Position numbers and translations under genes: made by a program. 64,000 nt of DNA from Atopsyche davidsoni (lineage: Eukaryota > Arthropoda > Insecta > Trichoptera > Hydrobiosidae): contig JAILWY010000002.1 in NCBI GenBank assembly GCA_022113835.1, forward strand, positions 9,464,501-9,528,500, given 5' to 3'. Positions 12,401 through 25,484 of the stretch are shown here, one piece after another (position 1 is the first letter of the stretch; every line of letters starts with the position of its first letter). The notes beneath the pieces were generated by a model. That model made no database searches. It worked only from the letters and a program-made list of their open reading frames with translations, and had not been told where the DNA came from.

Positions 12401-13780
12401 CAAACATATAATTTTATTAGTTTACGTAAGGCAACCATTTTTTTCATTCAGATCTGTTGAAATGTTTCCATTGTCAGAGTTATGATTATAACCCCGACCG
12501 TTTTATTACAAGGAAGTGAATAATATATTTAGTATTATTTATTCTTACTTGTTATCTGAGAATGTGCTCAGCCAATGAAATGGATGGCAGGGCGATCGTC
12601 CGAACACGCGTGCTGCGTTTCCCATAAAACCTCGTGTTCTATTTAGCATAAATTTTATATTCCCAACCGTAAAAAAATAATTTTATTCCCATAAGAAGTG
12701 CAAACGTAAAAACCGTACCGCGGTACAGATTTACTTTTACGAGTGAGAATATTTTATAAGAACAAGCAATCATTAAAAACTTTATAACTAACGTACTCAA
12801 AATTTTATGTGTATTAAATACGTATTTTATACTATTACGATGTGGTTTATTCTTTACGTTTACTCAGCATAAGCTACAAGTAAGCGGCTTTAGTAATGAC
12901 AATTTGCGAATAAAACGGATTGTGGATTAGGTTAAGGATAAAATTAAACTTTATTAACTTGTCGCTTCAAGATTGTAGAGTTCATGAAAAATTCTTGAAA
13001 AACAATTATTTTTATGGGAGGTTAGATTTGATCTCATGATTTTGAAAATATCCAATAATTTGAATTATTTTATGCAAGTGTGATTTTACCGATGTCCCTA
13101 GATGCTAGATAATACAAGGATTATTCTCGTTGTTTTGGGTGTAAATCAATTGTACAAAGCATCATGTGTATACAAAGCACCCGTATGGGCTAAAAGAATT
13201 GATTTAATAAAATTATTTGTACTTTCACTTCAGCTTAGAAAGTCTTTGAATCGCGCGCAGTCCATTAAGCGGGATATTTTTCTTTTTTAATTATGATGTA
13301 AGTTACGCATTATTTAACATTCCGCTCTTAGAATTCCGAGCCGAGGAATTGGGTCGATCAGCAAGAAATAAAAATATAGTGTTATGTTCTTATTCTATAA
13401 TAAAACATTGCAACGCATTCGTGATGAAAAACTATTAAAAACAGCCTCGAGCTAAAGAAAATACGGCGCGGAACAGTGTGGAGGATTTTAAATTATTATT
13501 TTCACCGTTATTGATATGTTTAAAAAATCTATAACACAAATACAGGGGTCTCTTAAACACTGAGAATTAGAGAACTGAAAGAAAAACGTTATGTCAAGCA
13601 AAAAGTTTATCGATTATTGAATCACTCATTCTCCTTGAAAATGCTAACTTAGCATGTTGGCAAAATTAGTCACGTTAAAAATTAAAGTGGGAATAAAACT
13701 AACAATATTATGGAGACATTTAGGCAATATTACTTTGAAAGGAAGTAGTATTGATTTTCAGGAGTGTGTGCAAGTATTGT
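9438..13780. other. Long A+T-rich stretch with no gene
   Basis: Nothing gene-like is visible over about 4.3 kb. G+C-rich exceptions are about 9890-10130 (paired G-rich and C-rich repeats, annotated separately) and about 10880-11110. The rest is A+T-rich with many short stops in all frames. Confidence 0.6.
9911..10097. repeat. G-rich and C-rich low-complexity runs in inverted arrangement
   Basis: A GCGGGGGC-type repeat at 9911-9950 is followed by a GCCCCCGC-type repeat at 10054-10097. The two runs are inverted complements of one another over about 25-30 bases, separated by about 100 bases that include an A+T-rich block. They could pair as a long stem, and the G-rich strand could also form a quadruplex. 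The repeats are read directly; any structure is inferred. Confidence 0.75.
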
Positions 13781-16700
13781 AGCGCTGAGAAACTTCAGTG
13801 AGAGCCCCCGATTTCGTTTCTTTGCGGAGGCTTCTTCCTTCTTGGAGGTTGTTAATAGGAAGGGTTAAAGTGTAATGCGAGAGCATTCAACCTTATAAAA
13901 CTCTTCCGCTAATGTGCTCAGTCAGGAAATGTCTCGTATTAACGCGGAGTAGCGAATATCTTCGTACTTTTGCGAAGTTCGCCGATCTCTCCCGAGCGAT
14001 GTTTTAAATTAATAGTCAGGGCGAAATAATGCACGGCAGTCGAGATCACTGCTTGTACGGGGAGAAGAAAAACTTTACGATCAGCTAACTGCGTTTGTTA
14101 GGACTTAGAGAATCTTTTGGTGCATAAATTTGGCTAAGTACTTTTACAACCGCTGCAGGGAATTTTCTACCGCGTAAAAATCAAAATAATGATTCACGTC
14201 TTTAGTTTTGTGTTATTTCAAAAGGCTGGTTAACATTCAAAACAAATTATGCAATGACATGTTGTATGATGTAATTTTGAAGACCTATAATTTATTTGCA
14301 GGTACACAAGTTGTGTGACACTATCAAAATATTCTTATCTGTTATCTCGCCAGGCGCTGATATATATATATATATCGGCACAATATTGGGATTTTTGAAA
14401 GCGTTTTTTTCTGTATGAATTCGTAAATTTAATTAATGCATTTTAAAAACAAGATATTATTTTTACCCTCGTGTAAATATTTCAGTAACACAAGCAGAAA
14501 TTTCAAATTTGATTTAGCCTCTTTTTATTAAAAAAAACTACATAAATAATGATAATATTAACTGGACAAAAAGATTTTAGGCATGGTCTTAGAGCAAAAG
14601 AATGAATTTACCCATTTTACTAGATTTTTTATTCAAAATAAAACTATGGGTTACTTATGAAATTTGTAGCTCTTCGTATAATATATTAGGTAATGATGTT
14701 TTAATTTCAAACACAACACGCAATTTTAAGCTTATTGATTTTACAAAGCTATCGATTTAGTTTTCCATTGTTCCCCCGTTTACAATCGATGCAACACAAT
14801 GTCACAGGGTTACTCGCGTAGCAATTATTATTCACTTATTCCGGTTTGATTCCCGACACATGTCAGTTCCCATTAGATCTCATCACTTGGGTTTGTTCGG
14901 TGGATTGTCATGCGGTCATAACAACAACGCCCGTCGTGTGGACACCTCGTTATAAATTCCCAGCTCCACTGTGCCCCATCGCTCCACCATCAAAAAACTA
15001 TCAATTGATAATTAAAAGTCAATACCTGTATTGAAAATGTACCGGTTGGTGCTAGCTAAAATTTTTAGAGCATATCAATTCTTAATACCATTAAATTACA
15101 TTAAGGAAATTGTGTACATATTATCTTCGCGTATATTTTTTTCAAAAAAACTTTAAGCATTTATGATGCGTAAAGTATTGAAATTTTCTATATCACACAA
15201 GTTTCAAAAAAGAATTCCGTAAAAATAGTTTCAAACAAACAATTTGGGATAGTCATTTTTTGTGTAAATTTAATCACAGTGAAAATAGTATAAAGCCTTT
15301 ATATAAGCCCAACTTAAAAATTTCATACTCAAATGAAATAAAGCTTGTATACCTATACTTAATTTCTCTTCAAGTAAATGTATTTATATATATAATTTAG
15401 AGTTCTACATAACGTAACTGTTAAAATATTTGAAAAAATACTGTCATAAGCAATATTTGGTATAAAAATAAATAAAAAATGTTTTAATGAATATATCCAC
15501 GCAATAGGGAATAGTCAATACATGAAGATTTAAAAGCAGTGAGGTATTATGTCGTATGCTTCGTGCATGTTCAGTCACAACCTGCAGGCGTTCTTTTCCA
15601 TGTGGCGTGAGGATATGACGAATGGAGACCAGAGACGATATGGCTCCGTCTTCCGCCCTCCGCAGACGACCGCGGGAAGGCACTGCCAGGCACCGGCCCC
15701 ATCCCCTGAGGTGGCCACGTCGATCGGCGGATTTGTAGCTAGGGGATGATAATATTAACCCTCTACGTTAGCTTGCTTCAGATGCCTAATAGACTGGCTT
15801 TATAAAGTTTGGTATATTATTCAGTTTTATTGGTTGCTAAAATTATACTGAATTTGTGAAATAGTTTGGGGTTTGTTGTGCCTTGTAAATACAATGCGCT
15901 GAAATGCTCAGCCGAATTTTATACATTAACTAGGTAATGAATGACATAGACGCGATATTATAATAAAATATTTTAATAAATTTAAGTTTAAACCCTTTTA
16001 GTCTGCATTGAATATAAATAGACATTATGATATTTATAAAATATAAAAAAAAATGTTTGTGTCGGCCAGTTATATCACTATTAAGAGAGATGAAATTTAA
16101 ACGGACCTAACTATGTCTAAAACTGTTTTAGATGTTAACTATTATATTTATTTTTTTAGTAATATAAATGTTATTAAATATTTTTTAGAAAGTCTTCAAG
16201 TACTGTATAATCAATTAGACTGTTAAAATTAACGTTTAACTTGGCATTAATTATCTTAAATTTTAATAGAAAATCTTTAATTATATATATTTAACGGCCC
16301 TCGATGTGTAGGTTTACGAGTGGGTAGACAATTTAAGATCGACAACAATAAGAGTAGGTAGTACTTGTTTGATTATAATTACGCAATATTTTTCATCCTG
16401 CCAATCAAAATCTCACACTAGGTGTTTAATTACTGGGAATTACATGCCTGCGTGACGTCATCGCAGGTAACATTTCGTTTTACGCAAGTTACCTGTGTTC
16501 TCGTTCATAGCATGTAAGATGTATATCTGCTCATTATGCCGTACTCTCGCTGGGTATCTAGTTATTTTGTTACGGGAAACTGCATAAAATATGCAAGCAG
16601 GCTATAGTTGCACCGACGCTATGCAGAATGCACTGCGGAGATTTTATTGTCCGCAACTATTTTTTTTAATGAAACGCTTCTCTCGACATTGAATATAATG

Positions 16701-17040
16701 CACACAATGCATAATAAAACCGTTTGCTTTAATTACTTTTAAATTGAAAAACTTGAAGATCACGGCCAAGGTAATGTTGAATCAGATTTAATATACATCA
16801 TATATTTTGCTGCTTTGAGAATTCCATCATTATGATCAGCATCGGCCTTACAAATAGGCGTCAGTGTATTATTACAAAACTAGAAACTGTTATAAATTGT
16901 TAAGTATGCACAACAACGTGATAATAAACCGAGAAAACACGCACCGTGCTTAGATACAAGTATCACGGAAGTCAAGATTTTCAAAATTTCATTGCAATGT
17001 TCATAGCTACTGAGTAAGGTAGTTAAAATAAAAGTTAATA
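13781..17040. other. Mostly A+T-rich stretch with two small G+C islands
   Basis: Positions about 13780-14060 and 15560-15750 are G+C-richer; the rest is A+T-rich. The 15549-15749 frame (66 codons, +) and the overlapping minus-strand frame at 15444-15683 have no recognised domain. The AG|GTACAC at 14300-14302 has a weak donor. The GTGACGTCATCGCAGGTAAC at about 16453-16472 has no pyrimidine tract and is not called a splice site, although it contains a TGACGTCA cAMP-response-type word. Confidence 0.5.
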
Positions 17041-17345
17041 TTGAGGTTAGTTCTAGTTCAGCTTGGTTCTGGTTCGGTTTGGTTCTGGCTCGGTTTGGTT
17101 CCGGCCCCAGTAAAGGCAGTGGCATCGGTAGCAACAATGGCACCTCCCCAGGCTGTTGAGGTGCGCAGTAATTAGAGGAGGTAGTCTGAAAACCGCACGA
17201 CTCCAACCCCAAAGCGGCTCTAATGAAGGAAAACAATCCACGCCGTCCGCTTTGTCTGATGCTCTGCCGGTAGCTTGGCAACGTTTTTTGATTACTTGTG
17301 TACTGAAATTGAGAAAATGGTTTGCTTTTATGCATGTGAGTTCAA
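17041..17345. repeat. GGTTCTGG-type degenerate repeat and small G+C-rich patch
   Basis: Positions 17063-17103 hold about five degenerate copies of GGTTC(T/G)G(G/T). Translated on the minus strand they give an Arg/Asn/Pro/Glu/Gln-rich stretch, which extends a minus-strand frame of 151 codons (16880-17335), the longest in the window. That frame has no recognised domain. It runs from a moderately G+C-rich patch into A+T-rich DNA, and I see no splice sites or promoter around it. I treat it as unsupported. Confidence 0.5.
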
Positions 17346-18479
17346 ATTAAAACTTCACCATGCAATGATAATAACCTTCTATGCGAATAGTTGTCAATAT
17401 TGTAGTGACACCCATTGATTGTTTGGTATAAACGTTGGCATAGTATAATATTTTTTTAATCCCGATTGTTTCACATCGATGTCATGTAAATTATGGATAC
17501 CCGTTTTTTATACTAAAAGAATATTCATTCGTTGTTTTTCTAGTTTTATAAATATATTCACATATAAAATATCTTTTATCTCAGATCTTGTATTTGTCTA
17601 AATATAAGAAATAAATTCTCTTTAAAAACAGTAATTTTTGCAGTCATTATTCTCAATGTCATGTTTTATTTCATCATGCTCTAATCATATTTTTAAATAT
17701 CCTTAAAGAAAAGAAATTTTCTTTAAAACTATTTTAATGACAACTTGTTTTCCTGAAAAAATCTAAATCTTTGAAATATTAACGACATTGCTCAAATATT
17801 TAAATCAGACACAATTTAATTAATAACTTTATGTAGTTTTTAATTGAACCTTTCAGCTTTATTATGTCAGAAATTCCTAACTTATATAACAAGGTCAAAT
17901 AAACTGTCAACCTGAAAACCAAAAATATCGTCTAGTTACAAACCTCAACGTCTGAAGAATATTCTGTCAAATTATAACTTATAATTTTCTAATTTTGATT
18001 AATTTTGCTCATAGGTTAAATTTAATAACAAATACCGCATATGCGGTATTGTATTTTTAAATATATTTATATAATACAATATCTTTCATGTAGTTGTTTA
18101 GAAATAATTGCAATGTACGACGGATTTCAAGAATAAAGTTTATTAAAGCGATTAAAGCGAGTTGATCTGAATTCAGAATCAGAAACACATATTGAATGAA
18201 CTCAGTATAAATTGATTGGCTGCAAGAAACAAGTAAATATACAAACGTTATTAAATAATAAGACAGTTTCTAGGCATTCTAATTTACTACATAGTTTTCT
18301 CTTTTGATTTTATACACAGGTGACCAAAACGAATGTGTGTTTACTGGCTCATAAAGTATTATAGTAAATGTTAGCAATACAGCATCGGCTTTACAATGCA
18401 CACGGTGTGCTTCGACCGCAGTGTTCATCTAAATATTGATTATCTATTTATCCATCCTTACTGGTGTATTTTTGTTTGG
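17346..18479. other. A+T-rich stretch with a perfect 20-bp palindrome
   Basis: No gene is visible. Positions 18031-18050 read AATACCGCATATGCGGTATT, a perfect palindrome. A pyrimidine-rich acceptor-like sequence ends at 18319 (TTTATACACAG) and is followed by GTGACC, a poor donor. It is therefore only a weak recursive-splice candidate. Confidence 0.55.
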
Positions 18480-20520
18480 TTGCACGCAATTTTCAATCTC
18501 CAGTCTTCAGCCTCACAGTCCGTCTTTGGCGGCCTGGACCGCAGGGCGGGCGCGGCCATTACTCGCGCGAAATAGATATTGCGTATTGTCTTTAGGCGGC
18601 GGTAATCTCGGAAAGGAAATTGTTTAACGCTTCGAGATGAGCCCGCAGGTGTTCGTCGGTTACCCTGAGACGAAACAATCAATTTCGATTTACAGTTAAC
18701 ATTGCAAAACTAATTGCACAAGGGATGTTAATTACAAAAAAAAACAGTGATGGTTAGATTTTGCAGATTTGTTCGGCATGGATCTTGCGTCATATTGGGG
18801 GACTTTTTTTATTAGAAATATTCGGTAGAGGAGTGCCGTGCACGACCCCCAGGTTTGAGACCGCGACAGGGAAGGATATTACAAAGGACATGTGTATTTT
18901 TAATCAAAGTTCTGTTCGATGGTGTCCCAGAGTCGCCGCAGAAGCGTGCTGGGGCCGCGTGGGGCGCACAATGGTGTAACGAAATTTTCGATTCGTCTCG
19001 CGTACCATACATTTTATTACTGTGAATACCTCGTCTCCCATTCTGTTACCCGAACCGCTATTCAGGCCTCCCGCCTCCCTGCCCGGCTTACATTGTTACA
19101 CTAACACGAGTACCCTCCAGGCATTTCAATATTAAAATACCAAAGTCGTTCCCGGCTTATAAGCCGATCTGACAGTCCTATAAGAAGACGTTTTGGGTGT
19201 ATTGCATAGACATTCCGGAGTTGTCTTAATAAATAATGCTTCCTCCGTTTATTGGAAAGCTTCTACGTCGCTCGTACGTATACGCATATTATCTATCCAC
19301 ATTTTTACGCTAACAAATTGTATCGTACATGGTAAATTTCTCTGACTCCGGTGGATCTTGAGGCCAAATTGAAACCTTGCAGCGCAATCTTTAAATTCGA
19401 CATGACAGTTATTGAAATCAGTCAGTGCGCGCAAATATGGGAGCGGGCGAAAACAATTTCCGAAATGGAAATTCGTCCTTATCGAGGCTGCGCTTCTGGC
19501 GGGGTCGTACGAACCGCGCTGTAATTAAATTCAAACCCGCGAATAAAGACAATTTGCACTTTCAATTAGACAGAAAGCTCGTCGCGGCAGACCATGCGGA
19601 GTTTATGAAATTATTTATTCCGCCGTCGCACCGGGAGGCACTCGGAGCCGAGGTTTATGCGCCTCGCGGCATTTCCATTATTAGAGAGCGGAATTCAATT
19701 ACTTTATTTGTATTGATACTGAAAGATTGCATTCTTAATTGTGAACTCCTGAAACAGGGACTGAAAACCCTAAAAAGAAAGCCAGTTCTGAAATGAAATA
19801 AAATATTCTGCAGGTTAATTTATAAACAACATATTATTTTCATTGTTACGTAGTATTCAAATTTTCTATTTTATTACTACGGGCGATCACGTAAATCCGG
19901 TGTTATGATACGATCTCCACGGTCAGCATCCTTTCGTTACAGCGAAAACATACCCTTACACCCTCGAGACATAAAAAGGGTGATAAACATCTGAGATATC
20001 CTGCGAATATAAACATTATCCAGTAACAACCCTTAAAGCTAACCGAGCGGGCTTTGAAAAGAGAGCCGGAGCTTGCTTCAGCTCCTACCGCAGGCTAATT
20101 ACGAATCCGCATTTATTAAATACACGATCCCCGCATTTGTAAACACGCATCGCGACAAAAAACGTAATTACTGTGAACTCTGTAAATCATCATCGTTAAA
20201 TGCGTTTTTAAGTAGACAATTAAAAAGGACACGAGTTGAAATGATTGAACCGTAAAAGAACGGGAGGGCGCGGAGGCTTCACGGCGGCGTTTAGCTTTCA
20301 CGACCGATCATGCCCGGATTTGCAGACGGGAGGGCCGCCGGAGGAGAGTCCATACGGAAGAGATTTCGCGTCCACGGGGCGCATAAAATGTTTACTGCAA
20401 CGGGCCGTAAAGAGGAGGTCCCGGGACGTTTTTTTATGTCGGTTTTATAGGAGGATAAACGCGGTAGTGATGGGCTTGCACGGCGCCGTGCGTTACTAGC
20501 TGCTCGCCCTCTCAATAAGA
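18480..20520. other. G+C-rich island cluster, candidate regulatory DNA
   Basis: CG-rich blocks at about 18480-19000, 19240-19700 and 20030-20510 alternate with TTTATT/AATTAAAT words. The longest + frame (19425-19796, 123 codons) has no recognised domain or splice context. Its composition matches the surrounding island. Overlapping frames open on both strands at 20245-20536. Confidence 0.45.
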
Positions 20521-23095
20521 CCTCTGCAATATTCACGATCCACTCTTATTCTATCTACATAATAACATGATATACTATTGAAGTAACTTTAAATTATCCA
20601 GCCGAGCTGAAAAGATTTATTACAGTAAGATTTCAATAACTTCTCAAGAGTACCTTGACTTTTCCCACCGTGTTTATACTAATCAAATTGACCTTTAGTT
20701 ATCATCGATGGGTTTTAGTATACCATTTTTATGTAGTATAAATTTTAAAACTTGGAATGAAAAATCTATATAGTATAACTGTCCATATGTAACGTATCTT
20801 TTCATATTTATTTACGCGGTTTGAAATTTTTATATAACATAATACATTATTGATATTAATTATTCCAAAAATATGAAAATACCTCTCCTATTTTAAGTAA
20901 AATATTTCTTGTATGCGCGTGAATATTTCTAAAAAACGTGTATGCGCGTTAATATTTTCATTTTTTGCTTACGATTCAATCTACATTAATTAATGGTTAT
21001 CTTTTAATAAAAGTTCACTATTGAGTAATAAAAAAATGTAAAATACATACTTAATGGGAAAACGATAGTCAACAATTTGGAAAAAGCCTCGTTCTATTAA
21101 TTGATAAAATTTAATGTTTCACGAGTTAATGGTATTGGTGCTTCGAGTATTTTTTTATATGCAATTAATGTTTGACCTATCGCGTGCATCAAAATGACCG
21201 TAAAAAAGTATTTACATTTATTTTCAAGCAATTCAATGGCTACTTATTGACACCAAAAATCCACAGCATTCAAAGGAATCGAATAAATCGGCCGTACAGG
21301 CACTTCACGCCGCCCATAAAGATGCACTCACCGATATTCGTTATTCGACCATAAAGTAAAGTACAGACCGAGCCTGTAAAAAAAAAACTCCCAAATTAAA
21401 CGGTTTTATTGAATAAACTCCGGACGCGACGAGGCGGGGACATCCTAATAGTTTGTCGTCCGATTTAATAAAGCTCTGGCGGTCCGTCGTGTGCGCTACC
21501 GAAGATGAACTATAAATGGAGGTTTAGTGCATTTTTATGCGGTACTCGGGACATCAAAATAAAATAAAATTCCAGCTCTTGGGTACTAAATGATAACGTG
21601 CCGCATTACGTGAGTTCGAGCGCCCCTGTACTAAAGTGGGTGACCCGCGCTCCTGCGGCCCGGCCTCTCGATCCTCCCTCGAAATATTGCTTTATATGCT
21701 TTTTACGACACTTTTAATAATGTGAAACCGTTTAGTAATAATAAAAAAAGTTTTTTTTACTCGTTTTATGTACGAAGAAATATGTCCTATATCTATTAAG
21801 GAGACGCGATTCTTTTTATCCGTAATATACTTGCGAGAGATACAGCGCGTATCATAACAAAAATTATTCACTGTAAGATATGTTTTTGTATTTTTTTAAT
21901 GTATAAGCGGTAATAAAAGTAATTGATAACTAATCTCAAGTTTAATATAGCTATAAAACAAATATATAACATAAGTTTTTTTATTTCGTAACCAAAAAGA
22001 ATATACCGCTAGCGGCAACCTACAATTCCCAAATGTGTTTCTTTTATAATTTAATCTCTATTGACACTCAGTTGTCTACAAAGCATCCATTACTGTTTGT
22101 CTTCCCGGTCTCATTTACTTAGCGTATATTTTAACACACGAGTTATTTTTATACGCCTGATTCGAAAATAAAGTCGTGTTAGTTCTTCGCGTCTAGGATA
22201 CGTTTTTCCACATCTGAGGTATATAAATTTGGTGGAAGGTCCGCCTTGGGTCCTTTGTTAGGGTATTTTATTGTGTGCGTTAAACATCGACGGATCCATC
22301 GCCCTACGCACTACGAATTCTTCAGAGTCCGGTGCCGGTCCGAAGAATAGAGACGCGTCTTGTAAGCAAACAGAAATGTACGGCTGGATTTATTATATTT
22401 ATTAAGCACAATGGGGCATTGCGAGAAATATTTATTGAACTTATATTTAGTACAAACAAGAATTCCGTCGTACGTTTTCATGGCTTCTTATTATGTTTGT
22501 TTACAATATACCTCTATTTATTTTATAGAAAAAAACCGTTATTCAATAAACTATTGGAACGATAAAAATATTTATTTTCTATGTTGGCTACATGAAACTT
22601 TGATATTTTGGTATTGATCAGTTTATTTAAAGCTGATTACAGATTTTTTTTTACGAAATGGTTTTTATATTGTTAGGCTTATTGATAACTGATCCAAACT
22701 TCAGTAGCTAGATGCAGATCAAATACACAGCATAACTAACCTAAATCTTTGTATCAAACATATCTGTAAACTACAGTGTTTTCAGTTATATTCATCAGCA
22801 TTGATTTGCTTATATATATTTACACCTTACATTTATTTTTTTATTCAAAGAGAGTTATTATATTAAACGACTTTGACACTTAAGATAAATCCCATGGTTG
22901 AATTTTTTTTAAAATTAATTTTCTTTGGGCCATGCTTTCAATAAGGTATGTGACTATACCCTGATCCTGCGCGCATAAGTTAAGGTTTCTCATATTTGTC
23001 CTGGGGCTACTTTTAGAGTATTTTTTCGTCGTTTCGCGTGTGCGTGTATGTGTGTGGAGTTGATCTAAAAGCACACCGTTAAATATGTATACGGT
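20521..23095. other. A+T-rich stretch with two small G+C patches
   Basis: No gene, RNA or transposon was recognised. Slightly G+C-rich patches lie at about 21410-21680 and 22190-22350. The sequence TATGCGCGT occurs twice close together (about 20914 and 20941) with similar flanks, a minor local duplication. The 77-codon frame at 22332-22565 has no recognised domain. Confidence 0.55.
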
Positions 23096-23472
23096 GTTGT
23101 GAATTGATATGCTAGTCAGCAGCGCCGAGACTCGAGCGGAGAGCAAGATTGTGGAGGTGTAGTGCCCCGCGGCCCGCCCGGCCAGGGCAAATCTCTTTAT
23201 CTGGTTATCGTCTAAGAAAACATGTGCATGTCGCCTCCGTATCACGGGGCGCATAATCTGAAATAACACGAGCGCCTTAAGTGCGCGGCAGCCGGGCAAA
23301 TATTGGAGTTGCTCTGTTTGAGTCTGCCTGTCAGGCGGGCGCTACCGGGCGCGGCCCCTCCCCCCTCCCCGCGCCCCGCGCCCCTCCCCGCGCCCCTCCC
23401 CGCGCCCAAACCCGCGCCCATAGCGCCCGCGCAGATAACGCGCCGACGGCGACTCAGTGCTTAAAGATTTAA
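23096..23472. other. G+C-rich island ending in a C-rich run
   Basis: The island contains a CCCCGCGCCCC-type low-complexity run at about 23358-23410. Frames on both strands (139 codons minus at 22880-23299 and 63 codons plus) have no recognised domain and run through the island boundary. Confidence 0.5.
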
Positions 23473-23589
23473 GACGTTGTGTTAGCTTAAGCGAGCTCTA
23501 TGTACCGACAGTATCACTATCATCTGATGTCTCTGAATCAAGAATATGTGTACGTTAAGCTATGCTCTTTATTAGTTACTAGAATTGTA

Positions 23590-23995
23590 GCCCGTCACAG
23601 AATGACGTATTCGATGAACGGTGCAATAGCCCTTGAACATATGTTTGGCTGGAATAGCCGGGTACTCGAATTTTAAGAAGACGCTGCTCACGTTTTCCTT
23701 CCGATTCATTGCTTGACATTTGTGTCACATTTCGTGTCACAAACAACGCATCACTTTCACTTTTTTGAAAAATTCTAAATTTTAAATTCTCGCGGTGAAC
23801 AACAGAATCCTATAATTCGTACATATTGAAACTCGCTAAAGCATATTTTATTAAATATTATCCTATCGTCTTGAAATTCGCCACATAACTGCGGAAAAAA
23901 CTTACTGAACTTACATGCAAAAAGTCAGCGTTGTATCTTTTAAGATACATACACACACACAATGGATATTATTATTATAGATTATTGTCGAGCTG
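23590..23995 (+). repeat. Dispersed repeat R2, copy A
   Basis: Two blocks match 37570-38235 in inverted orientation. One is ATTCGATGAACGGTGCAATA with GAACATATGTTTGGCTG (about 23608-23651). The other is ATTATCCTATCGTCTTGAAA through ACTTACATGCAAAAA and ATGGATATTATTATTATA (about 23858-23980). Between them the two copies have different sequence. A short simple repeat (ACAC here, ATAC in copy B) sits near the same end in both. The class is unknown. Confidence 0.65.
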
Positions 23996-23999
23996 TATT

Positions 24000-24190
24000 C
24001 CTTTGAGACGGTACAGACAGTACTTCTTCTTCTGCTGCTTCTCCTCATAAGAGGTTGTGACCATTTCATCGAATATATTTACATCCTGGGCCAATTTCAT
24101 CCACTTAAGTTTTCTCCTATCAATGCCCCTTTTCCATCGATGTTTCCTTTCTTTGCGTATTCTGTGCAAGACTCTCTCATTTGTAACGCA
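24000..24190. repeat. Dispersed repeat R3, copy A
   Basis: The stretch containing GAGGTTGTGACCATTTCATC and CTGGGCCAATTTCATCCACT resembles 31425-31500, which has GGTTGGTGACCATTTCACTG and CTGGGCCAATCTTACTAATT. On the minus strand it reads as a 64-codon Lys/Arg-rich frame. It could be a fragment of a retroelement, but no domain was recognised. It abuts repeat R2 copy A and may belong to the same element. Confidence 0.45.
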
Positions 24191-24194
24191 GTCA

Positions 24195-25380
24195 ACCCAT
24201 GCTATATTAAAAATTCTCCTATTCGATTATCACGCTACAACACAACCGAAATGTTATTAGAAAATAGCATTGGTTTATTTGGATTGCTTTTTTTTTGTTT
24301 TGGCTAAGTAAGCATTGTAAAAGAGAATGTTTATTTATTTGCCAGGTGTGTCGCATCGGAAGTAAATTCTTTTGAAAAAATTTGATTCCATTTAAGATGT
24401 TTTAATCATTTTGCTAGCTCAATAAAATTCCACGTAAACTGACGTCTTTTTATAAAGCATACGAGTTGATTTTGCTGTTTTATCTTTACTATCTTAGCTT
24501 ATTAAGATTTATTGAAGTTTACAGTGAATTGCAGCAATAATTTAACAATGTATCTCAAAGGAATCAAAAAAGTTTAACATTACTCAGTCGTAATCAGTTC
24601 TAAATAAATTAAGATAAATATATATTTAAGTTTTATCATAAAAAGTCAAAAATGTGCTAATAGACAATCAAAGCGTATAAAGTAGTAAACGCATTCTTAA
24701 CGGCGCAATAAATAGCTTTTATGTACGAATCAACAGACCGCGGAGTGGGATACTTACAAAAGTTATTCTTATCATAAAATGGCCGCGCTTTGATGACAAT
24801 AAATAAAAAAATGCAATGAAAATCTCTGCATAAGAAGAAAGAAATCATTTGAGAGCGAATGTGACCGAGTTGTAAACATCTTCCCGGCGAGGCACTTCCA
24901 GCACTGCTCAGGGCTGCTGGATCGGGGCCACTGCAAGTGCACCCCATGCCTGCATGTTACACGTCTTCAATAGGTTAAAAAAAATAAAATAAAAATATAT
25001 ATATTTAATTGATTGCTCCCACTCACTCAGATGCAAGAAAAATCCGAGAAAACACCATTAAAAATATTTTAAGTTTCTATCAAATTATGTTGCATGTTTA
25101 TAGTATGTCACCGCTACTCTTCTTATAATCTGTAATCATATAATTTGAATGTTATAATCTGATGGATAAAATACTATGACTTATACAAATTTAAAGCGAT
25201 TATTTATATATATTTCGATTGAAACACAAATTTTGCCGTTGATGCAATAGTAATCAAAATCATATATATCAAATCAAATCCTTTGATCATCAATTGAATA
25301 GCAAGGTATATGATGCCAATTGAGCTTGATTTACTTAAACCTGGTTTAGCTAGTGACTCTGGATAGTACGGAAACGTATA
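24195..25380. other. A+T-rich stretch, nothing recognised
   Basis: Only short frames are present. A small G+C-rich patch at about 24880-24955 contains direct and inverted GCAGTG/CACTGC words but no recognised feature. Confidence 0.55.
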
Positions 25381-25413
25381 TCAGGAGATAAGGTCACGGG
25401 GGCTGATGGCGGG

Positions 25414-25484
25414 GGCGGTGGCGATGGCGATGGCGATGGCGATGGCGGTGGCGGTGGCGGTGGCGGTGGCGGTGGCGGTGTGGC
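25414..25484. repeat. Hexanucleotide GCGATG/GCGGTG microsatellite
   Basis: Roughly twelve tandem hexamers: four GCGATG units followed by six or more GCGGTG units. They lie at the edge of a G+C-rich island (about 25381-25925). The hexamer keeps frames open on both strands (Ala-Met then Ala-Val repeats on the plus strand), so the frames of 67 codons at 25381-25609 are repeat products. The change of unit within the array suggests stepwise expansion. Confidence 0.9.

Noticed and set aside
14291..14310. TTTATTTGCAG|GTACAC as a further recursive splice site
   Set aside because: The donor half GTACAC is weak and the pyrimidine tract is short.
16880..17335. Longest open frame in the window, 151 codons on the minus strand
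   Set aside because: It is extended by the GGTTC-type degenerate repeat at 17063-17103. It has no recognised domain and crosses a composition boundary, with no splice or promoter support.
18031..18050. 20-bp palindrome AATACCGCATATGCGGTATT as an operator or element end
   Set aside because: It is a perfect palindrome but isolated, with no partner copy and no context pointing to a function.
18300..18326. TTTTATACACAG|GTGACC as a further recursive splice site
   Set aside because: The acceptor is acceptable but the donor half is poor, so I keep it only as a note.
19425..19796. 123-codon + frame
   Set aside because: It lies in a CG-rich island with the same texture as neighbouring non-coding islands. 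No domain or splice context was recognised.
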